Origin: Sialis fuliginosa
Lineage: Eukaryota; Arthropoda; Insecta; Megaloptera; Sialidae
DNA: 64,000 bases
NCBI GenBank assembly: GCA_961205875.1
Contig: OY540815.1
Coordinates: 21,265,638 to 21,329,637 of the forward strand
Direction of reading: 5' to 3'
In this document: piece after piece, positions 43,396-55,000 of the stretch
Numbering within the stretch: position 1 is the first letter of the stretch
Layout of the letters: each line of letters opens with the position of its first letter
Translations under genes and position numbers: made by a program
The notes under the pieces: generated by a model
What the model saw: only the letters and a program-made list of their open reading frames with translations
Databases searched by the model: none
Told to the model about the DNA's origin: nothing

Positions 43396-46300
43396 TTAAG
43401 CCATTTGTTCATACTTTGCTTTGTTGATGCTGTTAGCAAGACAACAAGATAAAATTACACCAAGTAATGGGAAAAATGCTATACCCGTTGCAGTTCCAGC
43501 TACTAGACCAATATTTGACTCTATGAATGATACAATCATATCAAAACAACCCTGAAATGAAAAATATATATAAGTAATGTGAAAATTGTTTTTTTAAATG
43601 ATCTTAAAAATAAATGTGATAGATTTTTAAAAATATTGTGCACACAGTTCTGCAGTTTCAATGAAGATAATGATTTTTGGTAAGTTCTAATTTATTACTA
43701 AACCATTAAAGATAAGCTACAAATATTATAAATTTTCAACCGATGCCTATGATGGGATATGTACGTAATGAAAGATATTCACCATCGAGTTTTGGTAACA
43801 GTTTCATATTGCAGACTTGGTTTGGTTGTTATACATCCATAAACTTTCTTAATCTAAGTGATAAATAATCATAAACTTACTTGGTTGTAAATTTCTTCTG
43901 GATTTTTGGTATTACAATTTTCTTTTCTACAACATGAGGCCGGAATATCCATTTGAGGTACAACATTCATCCAATCGCTAGGTTGGTGGTTACCGCAACA
44001 ATGTAACTGTAAATAAAACCATCAGTTAAATTTAAAAAACTATAATCAGGGTTTACAGATATTATACATACTGTAGACTGGATACCATCGATTTGCGTTT
44101 TAATTTGAAGAGATTCATTCTGGTAGTTATCGAGACTTTGATTAAGGCCTTTGTCGAACCCATAAGCTAAGCTACTTCTGTTAGCAAAGATAGACACACC
44201 TGCTCCTAGCTCTAGGACAAACACCACTGCCAAAAATGCTCCGTACTATAATACAAATATTTAAATATCTAAAATAGACTTGTAAAAATATGTTTTACCA
44301 GAAACGCTGAAAGCTCGGGAGTTTTTTGAATGGGTTTATTTCCAAATAAATTACTCCTTAATTCGGCTCTTTATTCTTTTGTTTTATATTCATACTTGTT
44401 TCTATTATTAAAATTGGAAATTTCCTTATCAAATAAATTAAATTTAAATTAAAAAAGTAAATTATTCTGCTCTAATATATACCACATAAATTAATTACTT
44501 AACCACAAAACACAAGTAGGGGGGAATATGTATATTATTAAAATTCCTAGATATTTGTTATCGAGTTTATATTACTATAACTATGATAATTTACCACGTA
44601 TAGAAGCGCTGGTTGACCTTTGACTGTGCAGCAGCAAGCCAGAGATCCTATGAGTATGATGAGGGCCCCGGTTCCTATGAGCACGTGTGGAGCTGTCCCG
44701 GAGAACTCTGTGCTGATCTCCATATATTTGTAGAGCTCGATTTCCATCCACACTCCTACGGCTAGGATAGCTATACCAGATACCTAAAATAGTGAATTTA
44801 ATAATCAATTGTTTTGTATGAAGTGGCTCTATCTGTACAGTTAAAATATTTGGGTTTTTTTTTACTCTATTCTATGCGTATTTTTTAAAAATTCTGTTTA
44901 TTATTGTTTCGATTTGACATGAATATTACTGAACTGATTTTAATTGAACTTCCACTTTTAGAAACTCAAAGACTAGGGAATTGACCGTTTTTGGAAAAGG
45001 CAACTGATCTTTCAGATATTTCAGAAGGACTATTTTTTAAAAATTATGTCAAAAAGTACAAAAATAGTCAAATACGAAATAAACTTTATTTTTATTTTTA
45101 TAAAATTTATAAAGTGATGGAGCTCGGGACAGTTTAGGGACATTTATAAAGTATACCGATTTTTCATTTATTAATTCGTCATTTTATCGGGCGATACTCT
45201 GAATATCAACTGAATTTTATTTTCATATCTTTGTTTATTTTATTTAAACAGTGACGTCACTGGCGACAGCTATTTGAATATTGCATAATTGTTTAGGAAA
45301 AGGTTTACTCCTCCCCCTCTTTCCTCAACGGTACCTCCCTGCGGTCAACATACTAACACAGATTATACCCCCCCCCCCCCCCTTCTGGATAAAATGAAGT
45401 CAGCGAAATATTTTTTTAAATTAAATTATAAACACGTTCACTGTTCACCCTCAGTCAGTATTACGTATAAGAAAGTCCTGTGGTACCCATGGCAGCTTTT
45501 TATTTAAGTTTTAAGTTTTTTTTATATTTAAATTATTAATTAATTTGTTAAAAACGGACAGACGAATAATTTGAAAAAAAAAACGATAGAATCTCAAATC
45601 GGTTTAATTATTCTGGTCTTATCTCAGTAACCAATCTCTTTAATTGACCGTGGATAATTTTGCAGACCTACGAAAAAATTATATTTAACGGATAATTACC
45701 CCTTAACTTTATTTTCTATTTCTATCCAGCATTAGTCTTTGTTCATAGTGATTAACGCCCACAATACAATAAGTTTTAAGTACATCCAACTCTTTTTACA
45801 CTGTACATATGTACGTTTCAACGAAAACCGTGTAAAAAAAGTATTTTTTTTTATTAAGAAATCTGTTGCTGGAATTTTGCACCCCCCCCCCCCCCCCCCC
45901 CGTTACTACGCCACTGGTGTGGCCATATAAAAGTTCTGCATCTTAAACAATTTCGAAATTTCATTCTGTACGAACTGCACCGTTTGCCCCCCCTTAATCC
46001 GGTACTGAATATGCATATATTAAATGAAAACATATCTACATATTATATGAAAATAAAAAAAAAGTTTGTATGCAATATTGATGCGTATATCTGTAAACAA
46101 TACATAAAAATAACTGTAATTATGTAAAAATATAAGAGAAAATAACAGATAAATGAGCAATTATATATTTTTTATTAGAAAAAGTTATGGAAAAAATATT
46201 AAAATAATCTTTAAATACTTAAAATAAATAAATCAATATTTATGAGAATTTTTTTTTTAAAACAACTAGTTGCATTTCAAAGTTACAATATGGAACTCAA

Positions 46301-46669
46301 AATGATCTAGTTTATTCTCTAATTGCGACCATATTGAAGCCGGTACAATCGATTATAAATCAAATAATATGCTTAAATAAATAATAGTAGTTTTGTATCA
46401 ATAATAGAACAAAGAATTGCGTACATGTTAAATATAATATATAATAAATAAATCTGTTTCTATTATTTTTTCAGTATGATCAAATATAGATACAGTGCGT
46501 ACATTGTCTTTAATAAAAAATACGTGTTAATAAATATAATTTAAAATATGCAAATTATAAATAAATAATAAATAGTTATAATAAAACTTACCCAAAATGC
46601 AAAATTGTAAACCATCAAAAGACTTTTCATACACGCCAAAGCGGCCACAGTTTGTAGACTTTTCGTCAT
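43396..46669 (-). CDS. Tetraspanin (TSPAN6/7-like), 240 residues, complete
   Basis: Five exons on the minus strand: 46592-46669 (ATG), 44595-44783, 44072-44245, 43881-44006 and 43396-43551 (TAA). All internal boundaries are phase 0. The protein has four membrane segments: about residues 17-38, 55-78, 86-110 and the GLVAGTATGIAFF region near the C-terminus. The large extracellular loop carries CCG at 150-152, CC at 172-173, Cys178 and a final GC at 190-191, which is the six-cysteine tetraspanin pattern. The short tail ends KYEQMA. Overall sequence and the Tyr-containing tail recall TSPAN6/TSPAN7-type proteins; the exact orthologue is not assigned. Tetraspanins organise membrane microdomains with integrins, receptors and proteases; the partner here is unknown. 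The first intron (1.8 kb) carries repeat debris. The nearest AATAAA on the minus strand lies at 43220-43215, about 175 bases after the stop. Confidence 0.97.
45249..45262. promoter_or_regulatory. CAGTGACGTCACTG palindrome (CRE-like)
   Basis: A 14-base perfect palindrome around TGACGTCA, the full CREB/ATF site, in the first tetraspanin intron. It could be functional or chance; no further support is visible. Confidence 0.2.
45882..45916 (-). mobile_element. hAT tip with a 20-base C run
   Basis: Read on the minus strand: CAGTGGCGTAGTAACG followed by a run of 20 G. The same tip (CAGTGGCGTAGTAAG) ends at 51593 beside a shorter C run (51559-51566), and a related one lies at 35001. The opposite end was not identified. 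Confidence 0.55.
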
Positions 46670-46856
46670 TTTAATTTGTTGTTAAATTATTGTTACTAAA
46701 TTACACAACAATAATAATAAGCAGTTTTTTCTACAAGAAGCAACAAATAAAAAATACGTGTGGAAACAGCACACTATCGTCTATCAGCAAGTGCGAAAAA
46801 TGTTCATAGAATATAAACACACATCTGTGTACTGTCAAAGCCGGGTTCAAACGTGT

Positions 46857-47487
46857 CAGTGGCGTACAAACGGATATTTTAAATTCAATAAATTTCTTTG
46901 TTTTAAAGTTTTAATACACAGGTTGCCTCAGTATAGGGTTTGCATACCGGTTCTCCGGGCTCAGGGTTTCGGTGGAATTTCTCCGGGTTTTGTAAAAAAT
47001 GATGACAAGTAAAAAAAAGGTCGTTAAAAATAGAGCAGAGGGCGCAAAAGTGCAGATTGGGGTGGTAAATTTTTAATAAATTTTATGAAAATAAAAAAAT
47101 AAAGAATAAAAAAGGGGTCTTCATTTATATGTCAGGGCTTACAAAAACTAAAATATGGTCACCCTACCTCAGTAGCTTTTGACCAATCAGCTTGGGCACC
47201 CCAAGTGATGTATTTTCCCCTTCTCGTGCCGAGTTATGATTGGACACATCATTCCCCCTCCACATTTTGGGCACCCTAGATGACGTATTTCCCTCTCTCG
47301 CGCCGAGCTACTGAGGTTACCTTGTACTTTACATACCTACCTTGATTTTAAATATAATTTTAAATTCGTAAATTAAAAATGGTAATTTTAATGTGATATT
47401 TGAAACTTTAATTTTTATTATGATAAATTTAATTTATGTGAATTATGGGGAAATTAGTTATTCTGTTATTTGATGTGTACGCCACTG
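46857..47487. mobile_element. Possible hAT element with CAGTGGCGTACA tips
   Basis: CAGTGGCGTACAAACGG at the left and the inverted CAGTGGCGTACACATC at the right delimit 631 bp. The adjoining 8-bp sequences (AAACGTGT and GTTATACA) do not match, so this may be two insertions or a rearranged one. Confidence 0.5.
47167..47316 (+). mobile_element. Small MITE with CCTCAGTAGCT tips, copy 2
   Basis: The body matches 29099-29274 (TTTTGACCAATCAGCTTGGG, TAGATGACGTATTTCCCTC) and ends GAGCTACTGAGG. It is 26 bp shorter than the first copy. Confidence 0.75.
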
Positions 47488-47798
47488 GTTATACAAAAGC
47501 GTTCTGATTGGCTGCACAATGTATTGACTGAATTTTAATTATGATACATATATTATGAAATGAAATACATATGTATCTCATCACACATTTTATCTATATT
47601 TTCTATATATTATTATTAACTTTTGTTTAATTTTGTAAACATATTTTAACCACTTTTCAAATAAATTAGAGTTTTTGTTTTATTATCTTGAAAAATTTTG
47701 AACTAATATTTTTTAGTAAATTGTATAAAAATTAAATGGTTAACCAATGCCAGGCAATTTATCTGAACACTTTCTCGGTTTTTATTTAAATTATTCAA

Positions 47799-47866
47799 TA
47801 ATTAACTACCTTTGGTGAATTTAGCTCGAGGAAGCACTGTGCATTTACTTGGCAGATGTTTTTTTA
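47799..47866 (+). repeat. Dispersed repeat, copy 2
   Basis: Matches 31841-31908 (TAATTAACTA, GGTGAAT, GAGGAAGCACTGTGCATT, TTGGCAGATG). Confidence 0.6.
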
Positions 47867-48020
47867 TCATTTTTTTCACTGCTTAGTCCCCTAATGAGAT
47901 AGTTTGATTATAAATAGCTTTTGTTTTTTCTGGAAATGAAGTACTTTACTAATGAAAGATTCATCAAAATCGGTTTAGCGGTTTTTGGGATCATTGAAAA
48001 GAAATCTTAATAACATAGAG

Positions 48021-48219
48021 CAGTGGTTTTTAAACTAGGGTCCGCGGAACTTTTGCTGGGGGTCTGTGAAACATGTTTGGCATAAATTAAAGTACTTTTA
48101 TTACATTTCTATTAACCAATGATTAATTAATATCTAATGACTTTCTTTATTTTTCTGTTAGGGAGGGGGTCCCTGAAAAATAATTATTCAAAAGGGGTTC
48201 CCTAGACTGCATACCGCTG
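48021..48219. mobile_element. 199-bp hAT (Charlie-like) MITE with target duplication
   Basis: It begins CAGTGGTTTTTAAACTAGGG and ends in the inverted CAGCGGTATGCAGTCTAGGG. The flanks ACATAGAG (48013-48020) and ATATAGAG (48220-48227) match at 7 of 8 bases. CAGTGGTTYTYAAAC tips are typical of Charlie-type hAT elements. Non-coding. Confidence 0.82.
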
Positions 48220-48651
48220 ATATAGAGTGTACGAAAATTTATTATCCTAAAAAGTACATCAAATTATTTACAACACATATTTACAAGTACATAATAATAT
48301 ATATTATGATACTAAATAATCAAATCAAAAGCTGAAAAAGTAAATATTTATTTAATAAACTAGGGAGTTTCCATTAATTACGTAACTTCAAAATTAAAAT
48401 GTCAAATATAGAGTAAAAATAAGTGATATATCTTTCATAAAAAATATAAAAATCTTGTGTGAGAAAACTAAGAGAAAGGGTTATCGAAATGTGGTTGAAA
48501 ATTATAAAAATCATCCTTATGTAATTAATGGGATGCTCCCTTATAAATATTAATAATAAATTTATATATTAAAAAAAACTATACATGGTTTAAAAATTAA
48601 TATATTTGATAACGTTGTTTGTATAGATTAAAATAATTCACTTCAGAATAT

Positions 48652-49896
48652 TTATCTACGTTTCTGACCTCCACCTCCAGAAAGGATCATAACAATACGG
48701 ATGAAGATATTAAGGGTGTCCATGTAGATTGAAAGAGCACTGGAAAAAATAGCATTACTGAGTTTTATAATTATAGAGAAAAAAAATTTGTTTTAAAGAT
48801 TGGAATTTCTACATTTCATGGCTTTGCAGATTGATTTTCCTCAGGAAAATTATGTGTTTTTTATGCAGGCCTTTACTTACGCATTTAACGGATCATAAGG
48901 TTTAACAGCCCCGTAGTTGGGGTACATCTCAGCCTGTTTAACAATTCTCTGCGTGTCATACAGCAAGAATCCAGAGAACAAAAGCAGTCCTCCGTATAGT
49001 GATATAGAATACAGTCCAGCACCCAAAACTGTCGTGGGTGGCAACCAGATGTTAGCAAGCGATGCTGCGAATACTATTCCGAATCCCATAGCTAGAGGAG
49101 CTCCCATGTTTAGGAACTTCTCACTCGGAGCGCAGACAGCAACTGTAGAAAGCCCTCCGACAACTCCTGCAGTGTACCAAGCAGCTCGGACTATAATTGG
49201 GCCCCCCATTAAACACAAAGGAGCCAGGATAGCTCCTAGTATCCCTGTATGGACCATCCAAGCAATCTGTTTGGTCCCAAATCCTGGCTGGTAATCGATA
49301 GACTGTGCTACGTAACCGCTGCCCATCATTAAAGCGATAGAAGCAGCGATTGATAAGAAACCATTACGTGTGACTAGACGCATAATCGTTGGAGATCTAA
49401 AGGCAGCCATTGCGCTTGCTGCAGTTAGTGCGAGCGATCCACCAAAGTAGAGATAGGTTGTTTTAATGCGATCTTTGACGTATTGTGGCCATAACCTGAA
49501 AAAATTAATTTTGTTATGAGGAAATTTTTTTTTTTTTTGATGGAGGTTAGTATTCTTACATTGCTTTATCTATTGCACCAGCTTCATTTGATAATCCTAA
49601 ACCATAGAAACATAATGCTCCTAGACCTAATACAGCACCACCGGCTAAGGCACCTTTTCCAATTCCGTAAGCTGGAATAAAATTATTTTAAGCTATGTAA
49701 AATATAAACAGTCAAATTTTTTACCGTTTGCGCTAGGGGGTGCCATTGCACGTTCTTTCAAAGTTTGTCTACGAGCTGCTCTACTTATCATTTCTTTATT
49801 TTCATTTGACATCATCCGAAAAACGGGTCGTAAAGCTATTTGTTTTGATAAAGTATATCGTACCACAGGGGCACGACATATCGTAGCTATTAACAT
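48652..49896 (-). CDS. GHITM: Growth hormone-inducible transmembrane protein (mitochondrial TMBIM5/MICS1), complete
   Basis: Four exons: 49725-49896 (ATG at 49896), 49560-49671, 48881-49495 and 48652-48739 (TAA), giving 328 residues; vertebrate GHITM is about 345. The N-terminal ~30 residues are Arg-rich and lack acids, as in a mitochondrial targeting presequence. The rest contains several hydrophobic helices and family blocks: WPQYVKDRIKTTY, APSEKFLNMGAPL, LPPTTV, LLYDTQRIVKQAE and the C-terminal LSIYMDTLNIFIR. The LLYDTQ motif is the BAX-inhibitor-1 superfamily signature. The known protein sits in the inner mitochondrial membrane, supports cristae organisation and cytochrome c retention, and has been implicated in Ca2+/H+ exchange. 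It is the third of four head-to-tail minus-strand genes, 473 bases downstream of the large secreted-protein gene. Nothing is broken or missing. Confidence 0.98.
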
Positions 49897-50368
49897 CTTG
49901 CTTATTGATTTTTAAACTGAAAAATATATATAAAATAATTATTTTCTAGAAAATTCTAAAATGATGTAAGATGATGAAATTTTATATTGTTGATAAACTG
50001 TATTTATTATTTATATTCCACATACCTTTGTATATATTATTGTAAGAACACTTGATAATTTAGAAATGATTAAATATTTTCAATCGAACTGCCAATTTTT
50101 ATAAGAAAACGTTTGTTATTTTTCGTGTTTTTCATAGACAGATCGTAAATAAAACAGTATTGTAAAAAGAAGTATATTTAATGTTTTAAAAAGATAACCT
50201 TGTCCCTCTAGTGAGGATAAAAGAAACTAAGAAAATTTTGTCATCTTACGCCATCTAATTAAAGTTACACTAACTAAAATATAATAGCGGGAAATTCAAA
50301 TATATTTTATATATAATAAAATTAATGGCTTCAAAATAATTAAGTGTATTTAATTAAATGTAACAATT
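49897..50368 (-). other. Short intergenic spacer, GHITM 5' flank
   Basis: 472 bases between the stop of the secreted-protein gene and the GHITM start. AT-rich; it probably holds the GHITM promoter and the upstream gene's polyadenylation site. No clear TATA box or repeat. Confidence 0.6.
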
Positions 50369-52043
50369 TTAATTTATTCCGTTTTTAACAACTATAAAAA
50401 TTTCATTTAAATTATTCAATGAAGCATATACATAATTATTATTATTAAAACTAAACGGAATCAGGGCTTTTAAATTCTCCATTTCAACTGCAGACTCCAA
50501 TGACCATCCTTCTACATATTGGTATGAATAAATGTCAAATGAACCACTATCAATTGAAATACAAAGAAACGGATCATCTAAAAATTAAAATAGTATTTTT
50601 AGTATATAGAAAACCATTCTTACAAATGTAAGCGACTTACTTCCCACGTAAAATACTCCTAAAGAACTAACTGGACTTTCATATTGAATACTTTGATAAA
50701 AATAATAATTATCAAAATCTGACTGATATTTTAAAACAATTACCGGAGCGTTTTCTTGCGCTATTATTATTAAATTATCATCATCATCTAAGACAACACC
50801 TGTAGCTTTAATAACACCTGTTGTTTTTACACTACATAGATACACAAACTAAAAATAAATATTAATGTTAAAATTGTTGTAGATTAATCAAAAATCATCA
50901 ATTTAAAATTTAACAGTAAAGACCAAAAAAAGTTCTTATGCTATATGATTATTTGCAAGAACTTTTTTAATCTTTATGGCTAAACATTTGTAGTTAAATA
51001 TTACACCCTACTAACTTTTTCTTTCTCGGAATCAAACCGGTGTATTTCTGTATTTCCAATTTCAGAATTGTAGATGTTACCAATAATTATAATTCTACCT
51101 TGAACTGTTTCAAAAGACTCCAAAACCCACGGACCTTTTGTTTCAATTTTTTGAATCAAAATCGGTTTCATCTAGTTTAAAATAAAATTATTAATAAAAT
51201 ATAATATTTATTTTGTAAAGGAATCACCTGAGAATAATCTATTTTATATACCAAACACCCTATATCATGAGTGTTCTTATTAGGGTCATAATACAAAGAT
51301 ATAACTATGTAGTCGTTCCCTTTTGAATTATAGAAAACTACACCACTGATGTACCCTGTCTCCATCGTATCCACATCAAAATTAAAACCATCTCCTATTA
51401 TTACTTGTGTTTCTTCTTCTTTATGAATCTGTGACCTAAATCATAAAAAAATGCAATAGGATCGAAATATTTAAATGGAAAAAAATTCAAATCTTCTACT
51501 CAATGATTTTTTCTGACTAGATTTTTTTTTAATTTGCTATTAACTCATATGTATCTATCCCCCCCCTCGAAAATTTTTCTTACTACGCCACTGGTAAGAT
51601 CACTTAAAGGTTTCTTATAGCATATAATGAAGATATATAAAGAAATATATAATTTTTGTAAAAATCTTATGACAAAATCTGTTGATGCAATTTGAAAACA
51701 CAGAGCTTCAGTTTCAATTTGATTACGTACGTGCATTTCTCAGAACTGCTTATAGTATTAGTGATAATACTAATCACAATATTTGGGTCACGTGAATAAG
51801 TAAAAAATCTTTTACGTTCTTCTTCTTGCAAAACATTTATCGATCCATATGAAGACATTTCAACTATATATTGCAAAGGGCAAAAGCATTCATCTGAAAG
51901 GCCGCAGTACGATCCGTTTGTTCTATTTCTAAGATCTAGCATCGTGTACCCATTGTTTGAAATGCTATGGCCTTTTGATATCTTAGATACAGGGATATGT
52001 ATGTCTTTATTTATTTCCATGTACATGTATTTTGATGTCATTC
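50369..52043 (-). other. C-terminal propeller-like part of the secreted protein (exons 26-30)
   Basis: Exons 51731-52043, 51228-51435, 51016-51171, 50641-50848 and 50369-50577. Exon 26 holds a compact cysteine cluster (YCGLSDECFCPLQY) that may form a disulfide knot. Later exons encode repeated strand units such as PWVLESFETVQGRIIIIGN followed by EIHRFDSEKEK, and SLESAVEMENLKALIPFSF, resembling the N-terminal propeller units. The protein ends with VVKNGIN. The acceptor and donor for each exon are clear, and the first codon of exon 27 is completed by AC from exon 26. Confidence 0.6.
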
Positions 52044-55000
52044 CTGTAATAATAATAATTTTACTGGACCAGTAAAAAATTATAAAAAACTGTAGATACC
52101 TTTAGTTAGTGAAAATCCTTTATTTATATTATTTTCAACACCCCTAATCAAAGTTTCAGTTTCATTTGTAACATGGAAATATTTCGTAAAACCTTTATTT
52201 AAATCTGAAATTTCATTGCCGTTCAATGAAGTAAAATCAAGAATTGAGTTAATTTCTATCGGGCTTTTGAAATGCTGAAAAATATAATGCATGGTTGCAG
52301 CTTTTTTAAAAATTTGTTTAAATCTGTAAGTAACTTACCACATTGCCTGTAATAATTACATTTTCATCGTAAAATATAGCGTCATTATAAGCTGATAGTA
52401 ATTTCATATTATTTAATGAGTCTATCCGTACGTTATTTCTAATATGACAATTGTTGGTAAAATATTTATTTCCTTTTATTATCTGAATACCTTCATCGGT
52501 AATGATGTCAGTTACAGAAATATTATTTATTGTATGCATTTCAGTTAGTCCTAAGAAAAATAACGTTTGTAAAATTTTTATTAATGCTCTAAATTATTAA
52601 GAATTTGGTCTAGATCAAAACCTCAATATGCTTTCTATGAGATCTCAAATTATATAATAATGTAAAGCTGCTATCACCACTGCTTTTATATCACTAAATC
52701 ATTAATAAATATCATTTAAAGTTAATGTACAACGGGCATAAAGGTTCCAACCTTAGGAACCGTCCTTAAAAAATTATATATATTTTAAATTTACCAGTTA
52801 GTTCTAAATGCTGGAACATCATTTGTTGAGTGACATATTGTGTAGAAGAACTGTTAATCAACATACGATTTTGAAGAAAATCATTAAAGCCATGTTTTTG
52901 AATTGTTTCTATATTTAAGTTATTTGTAACTTCAATATTGTAGAATATCGTATACGGTATTGTTTTATTTGAATCGTAAGTTACTAAATCCTCAGGATAT
53001 ACATCAAATATAGTTTTTGGTACAGTCAATCGAGTCGCTTCTAGTCCTTTTAAAAATGTTTTTTTCCCACGGACTATTTCATTACTATTCATATAAACGA
53101 CGTGTCGTAAAAATAATTCAACATTAAAAGAATTAATTATATTTATATTGGTGTTACCGGATACAGAGATAGAATCACAATGTACATCGTTTTCAAAAAT
53201 ATGATAACCACTTTTAAACTACAACAAAAAAATTTATAATAATATAATATGTATTTACACAAATAGCAAAGATTATCAGAATAATATCATAGAGATGTAT
53301 TTTCTAGAAATCTACCAATCTTAATGATATCATTCTGAAATTTATTTATTTTAAAATACCTGTTCTTTGTTATTTTTGAAAAATGCATCGTCAATTATTT
53401 CAGTTATATTTATATTGTTTATAAATTTAGAAATAATTATATTTTCTGTAGCTATGTTAGTTTTAAAGTGTACCTAAAATAAGATATATAAATGAAATCT
53501 CAGAAGTGTTATAGAGTAAATAAAATCACATTATCCTTCAAAAGAGCTGAGCGGTGAATAAATTAGTCCTTACCTCTCCTTTGATTTCTTTATTAAAACC
53601 ATGACTGACAGCTTCATTTAAGAATCGCGACAGATGTCCGTTATGAACAATAACATTCCCGTGCACTGTTACTGAATTCCATCGACGTTTTATAAGATCT
53701 ATTAAATGGACTACAACATCTGTAATTTCACCATTTAATTTGTGCGTAAATATTGATCCCTTCACATCAGCTTTGTTTAAAATTAAAAGTGGCATATTTA
53801 TCGTTTGTAGATTTCTTTCACTGCACCTTATTGCTTTAGAAATGTTCAAATTATTTATAGTTGGTGTTGTTAATGTATCATCTGCAAAAATAATTATATT
53901 AAATGTCAGTTAACAAACAAACATAGATACAAAGTGAATGTGTAACCCTAATTTAAAATATTTTTAAAGAATTGTTTAATTTATTATTTACCAATGAAGA
54001 CATTTTGAAAATGATGACGAGAACTTATATTTTGTGGAGCATTTCTTAATAAAGTATTATGTTTTATTGTGTTGTAATCTAAATTATTTATTCTGTCAGA
54101 ATTAAAATCAATTGTTGTCACTGAATTTTCGAATTTAATTTTTCCTGAAACTTCTATTACATCGGAATTGAATACAATCTAAAAATAATAATATTTTTAT
54201 AATGGATCCATCAGAATATTATATATTATAATCTTACTTTAGATAAATAATTTTCAATTGGAACATTATTTATAAAATTTATATTAAGATCGTTAAAATT
54301 CACATTAGATTTTAATTTTATTCTTTCAAATCCATTTGAAGTTTTCATGAAATTAATGACTTTGTTGAAATCATAACCATTCACGTATTTTACTGTAATA
54401 TTTTTACCTGCAATAAAACATTAGTTAATAAACGTATAAATTTAATAAACGTGTCATTAACTTACATAATATTTGATCAAAATTAATGTTTGATAAATTT
54501 TCATTTCTGTTTGTCAAAACTGATTTTTCAAACATATTTTTCACGTCAACGCCATTGATTTTTTGATAATTGAAGACTGCATTTGGGTTTAAAATTAGAT
54601 TTCCTTTTATTGTTACACTCGAAAAGTTATTATGTCCTGAAAAACGTTAATTAGTTGGTGCATATGAAATTGCTGTTTTTCATTTGAATAATCAATTAAC
54701 ATCGGCAATTTTTTATTTTTTAGTTTTATAGCACTAAATTTTACCTTGCGAAATATTCTTTACAGCATTGATTTCTGAAATGTTTTTATCATTTATAAAA
54801 TTTGTGTTCAAATCATCTACTATAATTTTATTGAATATTTTTGTCCCTTCTATTTTATACCTGAAATTAAAAATAAATAAATAAATTGCTTTAGCAACCA
54901 CATAAATTTTTTGTGGTAAGAACTGAATACCTTATATTATATATATGTATATCTTCATATTAAGAAAATGAACAGAACATTAACTATAAAAAAAAACTTA

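Larger units (their letters stand above)
44784..46591 (-). other. First tetraspanin intron with hAT debris
   Basis: It contains a CRE-like palindrome (45249-45262), C-runs at 45368-45382 and 45882-45901, a hAT tip ending at 45916, and a second tip (TTAATCCGGTACTG) near 46007. No gene is visible. Two smaller introns, 44246-44594 and 43552-43880, hold nothing recognisable. Confidence 0.7.
46670..48651. other. Intergenic region between GHITM and tetraspanin
   Basis: It contains a possible hAT element (46857-47487) with an internal small MITE (47167-47316), a dispersed repeat (47799-47866) and a 199-bp hAT MITE (48021-48219). Both promoter-proximal tetraspanin sequence (right of 46670) and the GHITM 3' flank (left of 48652) lie here. 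A possible GHITM polyadenylation signal reads AATAAA at 48352-48347 on the minus strand. Confidence 0.7.

Noticed and set aside
46758-47012. 84-codon plus-strand frame upstream of the tetraspanin
   Set aside because: It runs into a hAT-like tip and has no protein-like pattern.
48917-49294. 125-codon plus-strand frame over GHITM
   Set aside because: Antisense shadow of the conserved GHITM exon.
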